Source of the DNA: Smittium mucronatum | Taxonomy: Eukaryota > Kickxellomycota > Harpellomycetes > Harpellales > Legeriomycetaceae | Assembly: GCA_001953115.1 (NCBI GenBank) | Contig: LSSL01001596.1 | Location: forward strand, 1-64,000 | Reading direction: 5' to 3' | DNA length: 64,000 bases | Shown here: positions 1 to 12,053 of the stretch, one piece after another | Layout: each line of letters opens with the position of its first letter | How positions within the stretch are numbered: position 1 is the stretch's first letter | Notes under the pieces: generated by a model | The model's input: only the letters and a program-made list of their open reading frames with translations | Database searches by the model: none | Told to the model about the DNA's origin: nothing | Made by a program: the position numbers and the translations under genes

Positions 1-3000
1 AAAACCGTAATTTAAAATATTTATTTATCTATGATTCTGATAATCAATGATAATTTTTTTTACAAGTTATTAATAAAAAATGGGCTTTAATATATTAAAA
101 ACGAAATTGTTTAATTTTTATTTATTAATATATAAATCCTGAATTTTAAAGTCGAAGAGCCCAATTTTTTAAGCAGAGAATAATTTAGTATTTGTATATT
201 TTATCAAATTTAAATATATTAACCGAAATATTCGTTTATTTTGACACCATAAGATCCAAAAAATTAACGCTAATCATATCTTATAACTTTATCAAAAAAA
301 AAGAACCAAAAAATTTAAATTTAGTCAATAATATATATATTTTTTAGATAAATACAATTTTTTTTATTTGAAGTTTTTATCAACATATTTTCCATAATAA
401 ACAATTTCAAAAAAAAAGGCAGCTGAAAAGGACCATATTATATTATAAAAGATGGTGTATCATATTTTTCAAACCAACAGACTTAAAATTAAATATATTG
501 GAGATAGGAGTCAAATAAAGTGCATCAATTAATATGAGATTGTAATATCGATACAATAAAGTATAATAAAGGTTTTATAAAAAGGGGAAAAAGAGAATTT
601 AAAAGAAAAATTTAGTACCAATTTCAGTGAAAAATATCATTTAATAAAATAAATAGTATTTTATAAAGGTAAAATATAAAGTGGTATACAGAATTATAAA
701 TTACGTCTATGGATTAGTTATAACTTTCAATAAAATTCATTTTAATTTAACGAGAAACTTTATACAGAGCCAGCAAGTTTAGGGGTTATACTTGTATTAA
801 ATAAAAATTTATATGTAGATAGATGTCGATACGGACTAATATAGATTTATATTCACAGATAAATAATAGATTTCAAGAGAATGTGATGTGAATTGGTCAA
901 TCGATCAACTTTATAAAGAGCGATTAAAGCAAAATACAAAAACAATGGTATTGATTGAAGCGATCTTGTTTTTATAGTTGAGAATCTCCATTTTAGCAGT
1001 GCGTACCAAAGGAATAAAAGTTGAAACCCACGATTTATTATATTCTTAGGCTATATGTAAAAGCCATTTAAGACACTTTTTTACGCCATTATATTTGAAA
1101 AATAATATCCCTAACGCCTCTTTCGAATCATTTTCGAGTTAGATGTTATACCGTATCTTCATAATTACCAAAAAAAAAAACAGTGCAAAGTTTTTAAAAA
1201 CTTAAGATCAGTTTAGTATAGAAAAAATCATTGTATAAATATATAGTTCACGAAAACAGCCTTCAAAATATAGAAGTTAAAGCTTTTTAAATTCTCAATA
1301 TTCTTAACAATGCATAAACAAGGAAATATTCTTTTAAAGATAAAAATTAAAATTAACAGTCTAGGATTGTTTAAAAATTATTAGAGAGTATTCTAAAAAA
1401 TTGGATTATCGGAAAAAAGATGAGATACAGAATAAATCAGCCACAAATGTCATGGCTTTAATATTTCTGCAGATTAAGTAGCAAAGATGGCTATTTAATT
1501 TAAGATAAATATAAACTTCATGGATTTTTTTGAATGTAGATGATTGTTGAAGATTACATATAGCAAAGTGGTTTCCAAAAAAAAGTCGCCTGTTTTTCGT
1601 GTGATTGCAATACAGGGCTCAAAAGAGACTTTCTTATAAAAAAAAAACTTTAACCCAGAGCTTTAGTTTAAAAATGAATTATTTGACCCATAAAATAGAG
1701 AATTTTTACTATAATATAACCATTTTGTAGTTTTACGTGATTTTTGGTATCGGGGAGTGGAGGGGAAGTTAAATTTTTCGGGGTTGGAATCTCTACCAAT
1801 ACACATAAAAATGTATTAATAATATCCAACTTCTACTTACAGCCCCGACTATTATCAAAAACCGAAAGAGGCAATTTGCTAGTGTAAAATATGAAAGGAT
1901 ATTTTGAATAACAGGGGGTTTTTCGGACGCGATAGTATTTGGCAAATTTCACTCAGCTCTTATTCGATCAGCTGACACGTCTCCACCTACCATTTTAATG
2001 GTGATAATCGAAACCATTTGACCATTTTTAAGGCGAACTCAAATATTATTGGCTCAATAGCTTTAATCAAAAGCCAAATCTCAAAATTTTCAGCATGCTT
2101 GATAATGTTGAGTGTTCAGGGAATTAGAGTTAATCCTCTGTAGGCTCCAAACTAATTTAGAGGTTTAATTTATTATTTTTATTCGGGCTGATCGGTGGCA
2201 TGTCTAGTAGGTCTTGGATAAGCAAAAATTAAATATAGATCTAGATTCCATTGAATTGTAAAATGTGGATAATTATTTCAGTCTTCAGCCTTACGAGGGT
2301 TAAACTAGTAAAGTAGAAAGTAGGAAAAACTAGGAAATTCAGTAGATAGTCAAGGGCAAATTCTCTCTGTTTATCTTTCACGACAGAAAAAGGAGTTCCG
2401 ATATTTGTGTTGAATTTTATTGGCTGCATAAAATAATATCTCATTAAACTGATAATTGATATAAAAAAAAAGCTCATACACTTCCAAAAGACCCCATTAG
2501 CTTACGTAATTCGTAAAGTATCCCCTTCAGGACTGTGCATAAATGGCAATCATATTCATTTTTACTGAATCTAAGCACTGTGATATATAATAGGATTAAA
2601 TGTGTATCCATTACGTTACAGCAATCAAATAATCAAAGCGGAGAACCATCTGATTTGATAAATTAAATGTTGAGCGATAAGTCTAGTGAAATTTTCAGGG
2701 TCGATGAGGTAAATTTGAGACCATATCTAAACAAAAACATTGGTTTATTTATAAGAAGAAATCAACGATTTAATTAATCAACCAACTGTAATGGTTATAT
2801 TGTTCAAATAAAGGAGTTGTTTAGTCGAATATATGTCCTGAAGGTTATTCAAGTTGCGCCCTAAAAAATTATCTCCCGAAAGAAGATAGCATTGGCTGCA
2901 AAATGATTATTGTGTCCATTTGCGGGTAACTAGAGGGATTTACATTTACCAATTAATCAAAGTTGAATATTAGCATACCAAATGATATATCGTATTACTG

Positions 3001-3240
3001 GAAAATATATATCTATTGGAGAAGTCTGGGTAATTCTGGTGATACTATTAGTGTTGCATTATAAAATAAATACTGAATGACATAAAAAATCAGACCCTTG
3101 AAAGAAACAGCGCATGGAGTTTAGGCAGTTTGGCTGATCCAGTGTTTGGGAGAGAGCCAAGCGAGTGCTTTTTCTTTTCAATTAGTGGCTAGAAACGAAA
3201 TGATCGAGTTCTTATCTGCACTTGTTTATCCGAACCATTT
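1..3240. other. Non-coding region upstream of IDH2
   Basis: AT-rich sequence with a somewhat more GC-containing stretch around 1740-3240. All six frames are broken by frequent stops, and I see no recognisable protein motif, RNA gene or repeat. The longest open stretch (minus strand, about 2241-2477) has biased, hydrophobic composition and no family resemblance, so I treat it as chance. The more balanced composition near 1740-3240 could mark decayed coding or transposon sequence, but I cannot identify it. Confidence 0.5.
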
Positions 3241-3241
3241 T

Positions 3242-3297
3242 ATTGGCCATGTTTTCATGTTTGGCCAATACTGTATATCTCATCAATAATATCCAAT
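3242..3297. promoter_or_regulatory. CCAAT-box cluster upstream of IDH2
   Basis: Three CCAAT pentamers lie within 56 bp: inverted at 3242-3246, direct at 3265-3269 and direct at 3293-3297, about 160-210 bp upstream of the IDH2 start codon. In yeast, respiratory genes including IDH subunits are driven by the CCAAT-binding Hap2/3/4/5 complex, so a HAP-type control region is plausible. In AT-rich DNA single CCAAT matches are common; only the clustering and position support a role. Confidence 0.4.
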
Positions 3298-3453
3298 AGA
3301 AACAACTTGCTCGATTAGGGAGTATTTTAATGATTTTTTTTTTTTGGCTATTAGTTCAGTGCTTTGGATAAATATCTTATAACATCTTGTCGGCGATAAA
3401 GTGAATTCAAACAAAGAAAGTTTATTCTACTGACTCCGGATCGTTTTGAAAAA

Positions 3454-4907
3454 ATGTTGAAAAACTGCACTAGATACTTGTCACCCGTAAGTTTTAAGCC
3501 TACTTTCACTTCATTTTTTGCTTTTCGATGGCTCGATTTTTGAAAAAATAAACTAATGCATCAGTAATTCCCACTAATATTGTTTTTATTTTATACGCGA
3601 ATTTAGTCGTTCGGCTCCAGATTATACAGCTCAGTTTCCAACAAGTCTGTAGGATCTTACTCTGGCGTCAAGAATGAACGGGTATTTTACTTGCCATATT
3701 CTTATTCTCTAATATCGTTATTAAATTATGCTTTTATCATTTATAGGGAAATTACATCGCTACAATGATCCCTGGAGATGGTATCGGTCCAGAAATATCC
3801 CAATCTGTAGTTAAGATCTTCGAAGCTGCTAAAGTAATCTTTATAAACTGTTTTTATTGAAAAATTGCTACGTGTTTTATCAGTATTTTACATTGTATTA
3901 TTATCCAAAACTTTAATTATAGGTCCCAATTGAATGGGAAAATGTAGAAGTCACCCCAGTAATGAAGGATGGTGTTACTAGCATCCCAAAGCCAGCTGTC
4001 GATTCTATCATGAAGACAAAGATCGCTCTTAAAGGTACTTCAAGACATACTCTTTTCTTTTTCCTCCTTCATCACCTAATATCTTATTTATTTTTTGTTT
4101 GAAGGTCCACTCATGACTCCAATTGGCAAAGGTTTCGTATCACTAAATCTGTTGCTAAGACGTACTTTCAATCTTTATGCTAACGTCAGACCCTGCAAAA
4201 GTATTCCTGGGTATGCCACATTATACGATAACGTCGATACCGTTTTGATCCGTGAAAACACTGAGGGTGAGTATTCCGGAATCGAACATGAGGTTGTTGA
4301 CGGAGTTATGCAGTCCATCAAACTTATCACCTCCCCAGCTAGTCGAAGAGTAGCTAGATTCGCTTTTGAGCACGCTTTGGTAACTGGCCGCAATCACGTC
4401 ACAGTTATTCACAAGGCTAACATTATGAAATTGTCTGACGGTTTGTTTTTACAAGCTTGTCTTGACATTTCCAAGGAGTACCCTGATGTAAAATTAGACA
4501 GTGTGGTTTTGGATCGTGCCTGTATGCAAATAGTAAAGAACCCCGATGTTTTCTCTTCTACCGTTATGGTTATGCCAAATTTGTATGGTGATATTTTGTC
4601 TGATATGTGTGCTGGGCTTATCGGTGGTTTGGGTTTGACTCCATCTGGTAATATTGGTAAGGATGCATCCATCTTTGAATCAGTTCACGGAACTGCTCCT
4701 GATATTGCCGGTAAAAATATGGCCAACCCAACTGCTTTGATTCTCTCATCTTGTATGATGCTTGAACACATGAATTTGGCTGAAAAGGCTTTCGCTATCA
4801 GGAACGCTACTTTAAACACCATTGCTGAAGGAAAGCACCTTACTGGTGATTTGGGTGGCAGCGCTACTACTACCGACTTTACCTCTGCAATCATTGCTAA
4901 CCTTTAA
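3454..4907 (+). CDS. IDH2: NAD-dependent isocitrate dehydrogenase, catalytic subunit (mitochondrial)
   Basis: Catalyses oxidative decarboxylation of isocitrate to 2-oxoglutarate with NAD+ in the mitochondrial TCA cycle, normally as an Idh1/Idh2 hetero-octamer. Five exons: 3454-3486, 3607-3681, 3747-3833, 3923-4034 and 4105-4907 (369 aa; yeast subunits are about 360-370). The first ~36 residues are rich in Arg, Lys and Ser with no acidic residue until the end, as in a mitochondrial presequence. [10 protein letters not shown] (from about residue 42) and [13 protein letters not shown] follow, then [13 protein letters not shown] at about residue 152, the HKANIMK segment, the Asp-containing NLYGDILSD motif and HGTAPDIAG nucleotide-binding region. 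The GPL.TPIGKG motif separates the catalytic Idh2 type from the regulatory Idh1 type, which has a TPADQTGHGS-like segment. All junctions restore the frame and family alignment. It converges with the next gene, about 200 bp away. No defect seen. Confidence 0.95.
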
Positions 4908-5107
4908 ACCTCTATATTGATTAGTGCCATTCATATTAGTTTAAATATACTATTACTTTTTTAAATGGAGTCTATTTAAAAAAGCTATTTTTTTATTTAT
5001 TAATTAATTGTTTTATCAAGAACAAATAATGACTAGAATTTGTTTGTACAGGATTCTAAAATACATATTAAGTGAGTAGTGTAAGTAGATGGATTTTCGG
5101 GGTGCTT

Positions 5108-6729
5108 TTATCTTTCATTATGGTTTCTATCGAGAGATCGAGATAAGGTGCTAATATCGCCAGGAGGCTCGGGGGTGGATACAGTTTTTCGGTGACGAAA
5201 AATATTAATTTTTCGGAGCCCGTTAATTTCTGGGATATTTTCGGATAGTCTTCTGATATGACTGAATCCCACTTTTAGTCTGTTTCGGCGAGACGTAGGC
5301 TTTGGGGAACCTTCAATACTACTATCGGACCTATGCCCAGCATCCCCTACGTAGTAATGATCTTTAATTTTGCTGGTGGTTGTGGTGGGAGAGATGGTGG
5401 TTTCAAACGGGGTGATCAGGGTTTTCCCGCTGACGAGCAGATCATCGAACGGGATGTGGTTCCAGTTTCCGTTGGTTTTAATGATACACGATTTATCATC
5501 AAACTTTTTCTGGCTAGTAGTGGTGGTAAACGGGCTATTTGGGCCGAGCTTGAAACTGGCCAGGGCATCAGTGAGACTGGCTTTCCTCTTGTTTGTAGGA
5601 GCTGCATCTTTCTGCATCTGCTCAAGAGCAAGAAGTTCAGAATCTCTCCTCTCTTTTTCGGCATACTTGAAAATCTTTATCCTTCTATCGACTATATAAT
5701 TATGGGAATGTGATGTAATATTAATTTTTTTTTTAAAATGTTGAAGGGGGGGGGGTGTACAATTGTTTGATATATATGCATATGTTTCTAGAGAGGATGT
5801 ACTCTCCGCCAATTTTTTTTTGGGGATAAAGAAATCAAGAGAGATGGAGGATGTTGTTTACCGTTTTCAATGGACCCCTTAAAATCGATGAAAGTAGTAC
5901 CGCCGTCCTTTGAAAAAATCCGGGGAAATACAACCATTTTCTTGAAAATGGCTCTTAATAGCTTCTCTTTTTGGAGTAGCCGGAAAAAAGATTCAAGGGT
6001 ATGGAGCTGGACGTTTTTAGTGGCTTCGTATAGCAAAAAGTAGTTTGAAGTTCGCCGAATGACCAAATAAACAGCGGAAAGAACGGGGTTGGAATAGTCG
6101 GCACTTGTGGGACTATTCAGTATCACCACTTTGCCGCCACGCACGATTTTCTTGGACTCGATGATTTCAACAATACCGGCACGTGCTTTTTGCAGCAAGG
6201 ATGCGGAAGCGGCAGCAGCAGCGATGGTGGCGGAAGAGCCCGTCCGGCTGTCGAAATAGGCACCACTACCACTGTTTTTGTGTTTTGAGCTTGAATTGCG
6301 CATTTCGGGTGCGATTTGAGCGAGCAGCACGCGGCTCTCACCCAATTGTTTCGTGAGCTCTTCAAGAGACATTTCTATTTCATAATATAGAATCCCGAGA
6401 GGGAGTAGATCACCGACTGTTTTCTCTATACCCTCGTATTTAACAATACCGTCTGGACGTCTCGCACTCGTTAATAGCATGGCTATTAGTTCGTCTAGGA
6501 ATACAGATAGCGCTCGCCTCAGCATATCTTCCAATGCGTACCCCTCATTTTTAAAAATATCTTCCAATTTCTCGAGGTAGTCGAGTTCTTTATTTTTTTT
6601 CAATCATTATCATATAATAGCAATAATAATTATTATTCCTAGGAAAAAACCTCGAAATAGCCGGATTTAAGAAAACGGTTGATAAAAGGATGTAAATTTA
6701 CCTAAATCTAAATCGTACTGGTTTTGCAT
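5108..6729 (-). CDS. Unrecognised three-exon protein, helical N-terminus and basic/Ser-rich C-terminus
   Basis: Function not recognised. Proposed exons in transcription order: 6702-6729, 5862-6587 and 5108-5691 (445 aa). The intron at 5692-5861 joins ...SIEN to VDRRIKIFKYAEKERR in frame; it contains a run of ten G on the plus strand and stops the longer unspliced reading. The 28-nt first exon (MQNQYDLDL) is inferred because its GT donor and the AG at 6588-6589 join in frame to ELDYLEKLEDIF; otherwise translation could start at the ATG at 6603. Residues ~10-110 look helical and leucine-rich, followed by a Ser/Gly/Ala linker, a second hydrophobic segment (~150-250), a charged helix and a low-complexity tail rich in Thr, Ser, Pro and Arg. 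No catalytic motif, signal peptide or membrane segment is evident. The composition is coding-like and clearly unlike the flanking AT-rich DNA. Confidence 0.7.
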
Positions 6730-8842
6730 ATCTGTATTTAGTTTTTTTATGTATGGATTTTTACATAAAGTTTCGCCCAGGAAATTGAGCGTTGACCACG
6801 TTTTTACTTGCTTTTTCTTTCTTTCCCAAATTTAGTTTGAATATTATGTCTAATATACCAAAATAAAATCCCTGCAGTTGCATCGATTGTGCTATATAAA
6901 GTAAACACACACACACTTGATTGTAAAAACAAAAAAAGGTCTGTTTCTAAATTTCTAGAAAGTAAGGGTGTTATATTCTCGTAGAAACTATGCTTTAGGT
7001 TAAGTATGAATAAAACCAATGACTTTATTTCGAGAATCGTAGTTTCAATAAAAGGGGGTCATTTAAAATGTTATTAAATATATAAAGGATGAAAATGAGC
7101 ATATAATCCACCAAAATTTTATGCAATGACTAAAAGCTTTGCACTGTTAGCCAATAAATAGGATCATACAAACATAAATCAGCCAATTTGTCGCATTTTA
7201 TATTAATTTTTTTTGCAAGAAAGCCTCTATGAGTAGAGAAAGCGATCTTTTTACAAACAATAGTCCTTTTCCGGTGAAAGAGATTTTGATAAACAAACAG
7301 TAATTGACCAAACCTTTTTTATATTTCTTGAAAAGGATTATCGGGATTCCCAAAATTTTGAGTTTTGAAAAAATTAAATAAAATATGTCCTTTCTTACCT
7401 GACATATACTCGCCATCCCTATAAAATTTACCACAAAGTATACGGCATTTACAAGAAGTTTGGGCCTGCTATCATTGGTTTTGGGCTTAAAATAGTGATA
7501 ATAAGTATTAATTCGCCAATTTTCTGTAACCATCCTCTTTATTTTGTGAGGATTGTGTCGATTATGGGTGAAATTACCATATACAAATATGAAATCAAAC
7601 AAGTAAAAACCATTATCACTAAAGCTTTATCTAAATCCGAAATTTGGGCTTCAATGGATGAAATAATCAGATCTATTTTAAAAAAAAGATTGGGGTTCTA
7701 CTCCCTCCTGAAAAAGACCATCATTTTCAAAATGGAACAGGTGGCGTGTGATCTTTGTTGTGTCTAAACCAACATCGCTTGTCCATAGATTCCAGCAGTC
7801 ACATAACTAGCCTGGTTTGAAATTGCCCATTTCAGCTACAGGAGTTAAAAAATGGCAATTTATTCTTAGAACTTTTATTAGTAACCATTTGCAATTGGTG
7901 GAACGCCTTTAATCATCCAGTTGGATTTTGGTGATTTTTAGTCCTCAGGGTCCCCACTGTAAATTTAGGACTCTATTTAAGGTTAGACTTTAAAAGCATT
8001 AATCAACCTTAATCTGCACAGCCAACTATTGTCTCTTAATTTCAGAAAAGGATTAGCTAATGATTTTTAAATAAACTGAATACCACTGGCCCAGAATTTA
8101 AATTCAATATCCAAAAATCCCTCTTACCGTAAAATTAAACAAGTTCTATTTTTGGAATATGATTTCGGTTGGTAAGATCTGTGTATCGATTTATTCGTCG
8201 AATGCCGGCCAATATAGGAGTCTATTTTCAATCATGAAATTTTGAAATGCCGTAATTCGACTAATATCGTAAATTTCCAACCAAATTCTCATTGGTGCAA
8301 CAGGATTAAAGCAAAAAAAAATAGCAGCTTTCTACTCCTCACCACTTCGATCCGATCAGCATACAGTCCATATTTATCTTTAATGTAACAAAATTTATAA
8401 TTTTCGCTAATTAATAAGGTTGTAAATTGTTTGCGATTTGTCCAATATATCTGGATTTTGACTATTTTCGGATATGGCTATTATAATTTCTGGGAAATAT
8501 TTTCTGTGTGCAAACATTTGCCGTAAATGCAAATTTTTCCATCCCATCAGAGAGTGGGCTGTTAGCACTGGTTTATCGAGTGGCTTTTTTATTTTATTTT
8601 TCCAGATTTGCATAAATACTTTTATGGTGAAAGAAGTATTTATCAGTTTGGACTTTTTTCCCTTTAGTTGACTTCAAATCAATGGTATTCCTCCTTTGAT
8701 TTCATTAGGAACCATATCTCTAATTCATACGAAGGTCTACGATACTGCATTACACTACTAAATACACTTTTGCATATTCTGAAAAGAATCTCTAAATCAA
8801 AAATATAATTTTCATAGCCAAAAAGACGGCTCAATTTGCAAT
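6730..8842. other. Intergenic region between divergent genes
   Basis: AT-rich spacer between the 5' ends of the minus-strand gene and KEX1, so it should hold both promoters. A 67-codon open frame (7564-7767, +, beginning MGEITIYKYEIK) has mixed codon usage but no family resemblance and no clear splice partner. I regard it as a weak candidate or a decayed fragment. A CA microsatellite sits at about 6904-6916. No RNA gene or repeat recognised. Confidence 0.4.
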
Positions 8843-11800
8843 ATGATCCCAATTAGAAAATCAATTATACCCCTGTTCTTGGTTTTGTTTTTACAAACCA
8901 ATACAGTACACGCTGGAGGTAACCCCCTCATCCCCAATCTACTGATATCTGTTATGTTAATCTAACCTTTTTCTTTTTAAAAAAAAATTCTTTGGAAAAA
9001 TCGTTTTAGGTTTTTTCGATTTCTTAAATTTCTTAAATTTTAAGACCGATTCAAATCAGCCCTCAACCCACTCAATTCAAGGCCCCACTTCAACCGTTCA
9101 AAGAACCCAAAAGAACCCACCCATACTAAACACCGCATTACAAACCACTTCTTATCCTGTTTATAGTGAAATAGATAATACAAATACACTCCTGCAACAA
9201 GACGTCGTTTCAATTCATTTATCGTCTGATGTAAAAGTATCTGGTCAAGGAATATCTGATAAAATAATTCAAGAAACCATCTCTATACCGAATAGAGTTT
9301 CTATCGACGGTACCAAGAATATCTCGGATCAAATCACGATTTTATCTAATCAAAACATAGAAATCGTACCACAAACAGATCTGGTTAATGATCCTACTTC
9401 AAATATAATCTATTCAGTCCCCATAAATGCAGAACCTGATACCCATCCCTCATACTTATCCGACCAGAGAACAACTACTGTAGAGCTAAATCAGCCTACA
9501 CAATTGCATGGTGCTGCTCTAGAAAAGCAAGCTTTAATTTCCCTAACTCCAACAGATTCAAACTCTGAAAATGTCGCTGATGAATTACTCGTGCAAAAAC
9601 CACAACCACCTCCCACCCATAAAGGATTATTAGAAGATTCTTCCATAAAGGATACTATATTGGACATGATTGGTTACATTAATTCAGTAAAACCATTAGC
9701 TCCTCATAATCATCATGGAGACACTTTCCTCCACTCCTCCGAAGTTCCTTTACAGCAAGATTCGAATGATATCCAATCAATTCATGGTAATAAAGATCTC
9801 AACGAAGAGGTGGATCCGACTTTGAAATTTAAAACTAGTGAATATGTATCCCCTGGCCCGACTGGGAATTCAGAGTATCATCCCAGTCAAACTTTGGACA
9901 TGAATGAGTATAATACCACTTATGACCAAGAACATTTTTCTATTTTGGAACAGGTTCCAAATGATGATAGCTACTCTCCATCAAATACCATTCAAGATGA
10001 CCATGTAAATAATAAAGAAATTGCCGTTACAAATGTGCCAGAGAATTTTGAAGATGACTCATACACCGAATCACAAACTGGTTTGGATGAGCTCCCTTTG
10101 TCTGATTTCCAAGAAAACTCGACTGAAGAAGTGACGTTTCTTACTATACCAGATTCTGCGGATAATAATAATCAGCCTCCAGGATACCCAGAAAAATACT
10201 TCAAAGGGAACTCCAAGCCTTACTTAACAAAAGAAGACTATATTGTTAAAAAGCTTCCATTAATCAAAAATTCTAGTATTGATAGTATACAAAGTTTTGC
10301 CGGTCAAATTGAACTTGGAGATGAAGATTCAAATATGTTTTTCTGGCTTGTAAAAAATATAACAAACACCAAGAATCAGGACTCTTTGCTTATATGGTTA
10401 AATGGAGGTCCTGGTTGCTCCAGTATGTACGGCTTGTTTTTAGAAAACGGGCCGTTTGAGTTCACAACTGGTGGCTATATCCGCACTCGTGAATATTCAT
10501 GGACTAGGCAAGTGGATATGTTGTTCATAGATCAACCGTTCGGTACAGGGCTTAGCACCACTCCAGTTTCCAAATATGTTTCCGATTATGTGCAGTCGAA
10601 TACAAAACTGACCGACTTTTTAAACAAATTCTTTGCTATATTCCCAGAATACAGCGGAAGAAAAATTATTTTGGCCGGAGAGAGTGACGCTGGAAACTAT
10701 TTGATAAATTTAGCAAACACAATTCTCTACGGTGGCAATTCTTCTGATACTTCTGGCTCTACACACAGCACTGGTGGAGAATTAACGTCAAATATCAACT
10801 TGCATAGAGTAATGATCGGAAATGGATGGATTGATCCTTTGAGCACTTATGAATCCTATGAACCCTTTCTAGACAGTCGAGGCGTTTTGGATGGACCAAC
10901 AAGAGATCTTATGAAAAGCAAAACCAGAGATTGCGTAAATTCCTATAAAATTGAAGGATTTGCGTCAGTCAGATCCGGAATCTGTGGTGGAATCATGAAC
11001 CACTTCTTCAATATGAAGGTTGGATCTGGCCAGTGTTACAATGTTTTCAATGTTGACTTGCTCGACTCGAGGCCCGACTGTGGAAAAAACTATCCTCCTG
11101 AGACATCTTTCATGACTGAATATATGTCTCGACTGGATGTTCAAGTTGCTTTGAATATTAAACCCGGCAAGTCTACAAAAGAATGGGTGAAATGTAGTAA
11201 TGAAGTTTTGAATTCTTTTGAATTTTCAACTACTCGTGCTTCAGTCTCACTTCTTCCAAAATTGACTGAAAAGGTTCCAGTCTTGCTGTTTGACGGAGAC
11301 AAAGATATAATTTGCAACTCTCTTTCTCACGAAATAATGATAAGCAGAATGGATTGGGGCGGTGCCAAAGGCTTTACAAATGTCAAGGATCGAAAAGATT
11401 ACTCTAAATGGGATCTCAACGGCAGGAGTGTTGGGATTTTTAACACCCAGCGCAATTTGACTCATGCAATATTGTTCAACGGTAGTCATATGGCTAGTAT
11501 ACAGGAGCCACTCGCTTCCCTTGAAATGCTTACAATATTTGCAGGTCTTGACTACGATAATGTCCGAGAACTGTTTACTACCGACTCTGGGTTTTTGGGA
11601 TACAATATCGCCAATTCCACTGTAACTATGAAGGATAAAAATCTCGAAAAATCCACTACCGAGGTCATCGCTGTTGATAATCCTGATATTTGGAAGAGTT
11701 TGGCTATGTTGCTGATTGTGGTTGGAGCTTTGGGCCTTGTATTTTATTTACTTCACAGACATTTCGGCAACAGATTTTCAAAAGAATCGTTTTCTAAAGT

Positions 11801-12053
11801 TGTATCTGAAACTGATGAGGATGGAAATATTTCCACCCTTCCCAACGACCCGACTTCAACATCTAATTCCTACATGCTGCATCCCGTCTCATCCAGTAGA
11901 TCAGATAGTAGAAAAGAAAATCAGCAAGGTGAAGTAAACGACTCCGAATCTCAGACTCTTATGGTCGATGATGGTATAAACGATCAAACAATTTCAGATG
12001 AAGAATTTTCGGATTCGGAATTTGATTTTAATGAAGTTTATTTAACTCATTAA
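8843..12053 (+). CDS. KEX1: Kex1-like serine carboxypeptidase (peptidase family S10), Golgi membrane protein with long N-terminal extension
   Basis: Family role: removes C-terminal Lys/Arg after Kex2 cleavage of secreted precursors, in the trans-Golgi. Two exons, 8843-8918 and 9010-12053 (1039 aa; yeast Kex1 is 729). Exon 1 encodes a signal peptide (hydrophobic core IIPLFLVLFLQ, likely cut after VHA), which fixes the start. Residues ~26-420 are a low-complexity Ser/Thr/Asn/Asp/Glu/Pro region with no counterpart in the usual enzyme. The S10 domain follows: WLNGGPGCSS at 488-497, catalytic Ser584 in GESDAGNY, the GDKDIIC Asp motif at about 788-794, and His852 in NGSHMAS. A membrane segment lies at about 922-943, then an acidic cytosolic tail of about 95 residues, as in Kex1. 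Odd points: the residue after the catalytic Ser is Asp, where GESYAG is near-invariant, and the residue after CSSM is Tyr, where Kex1 has Asp. The intron at 8919-9009 is supported by the frame. Confidence 0.92.

Noticed and set aside
5333..5713. Long plus-strand open frames opposite the 5108-6729 gene
   Set aside because: They are antisense shadows of a better supported spliced minus-strand gene and lack any motif.
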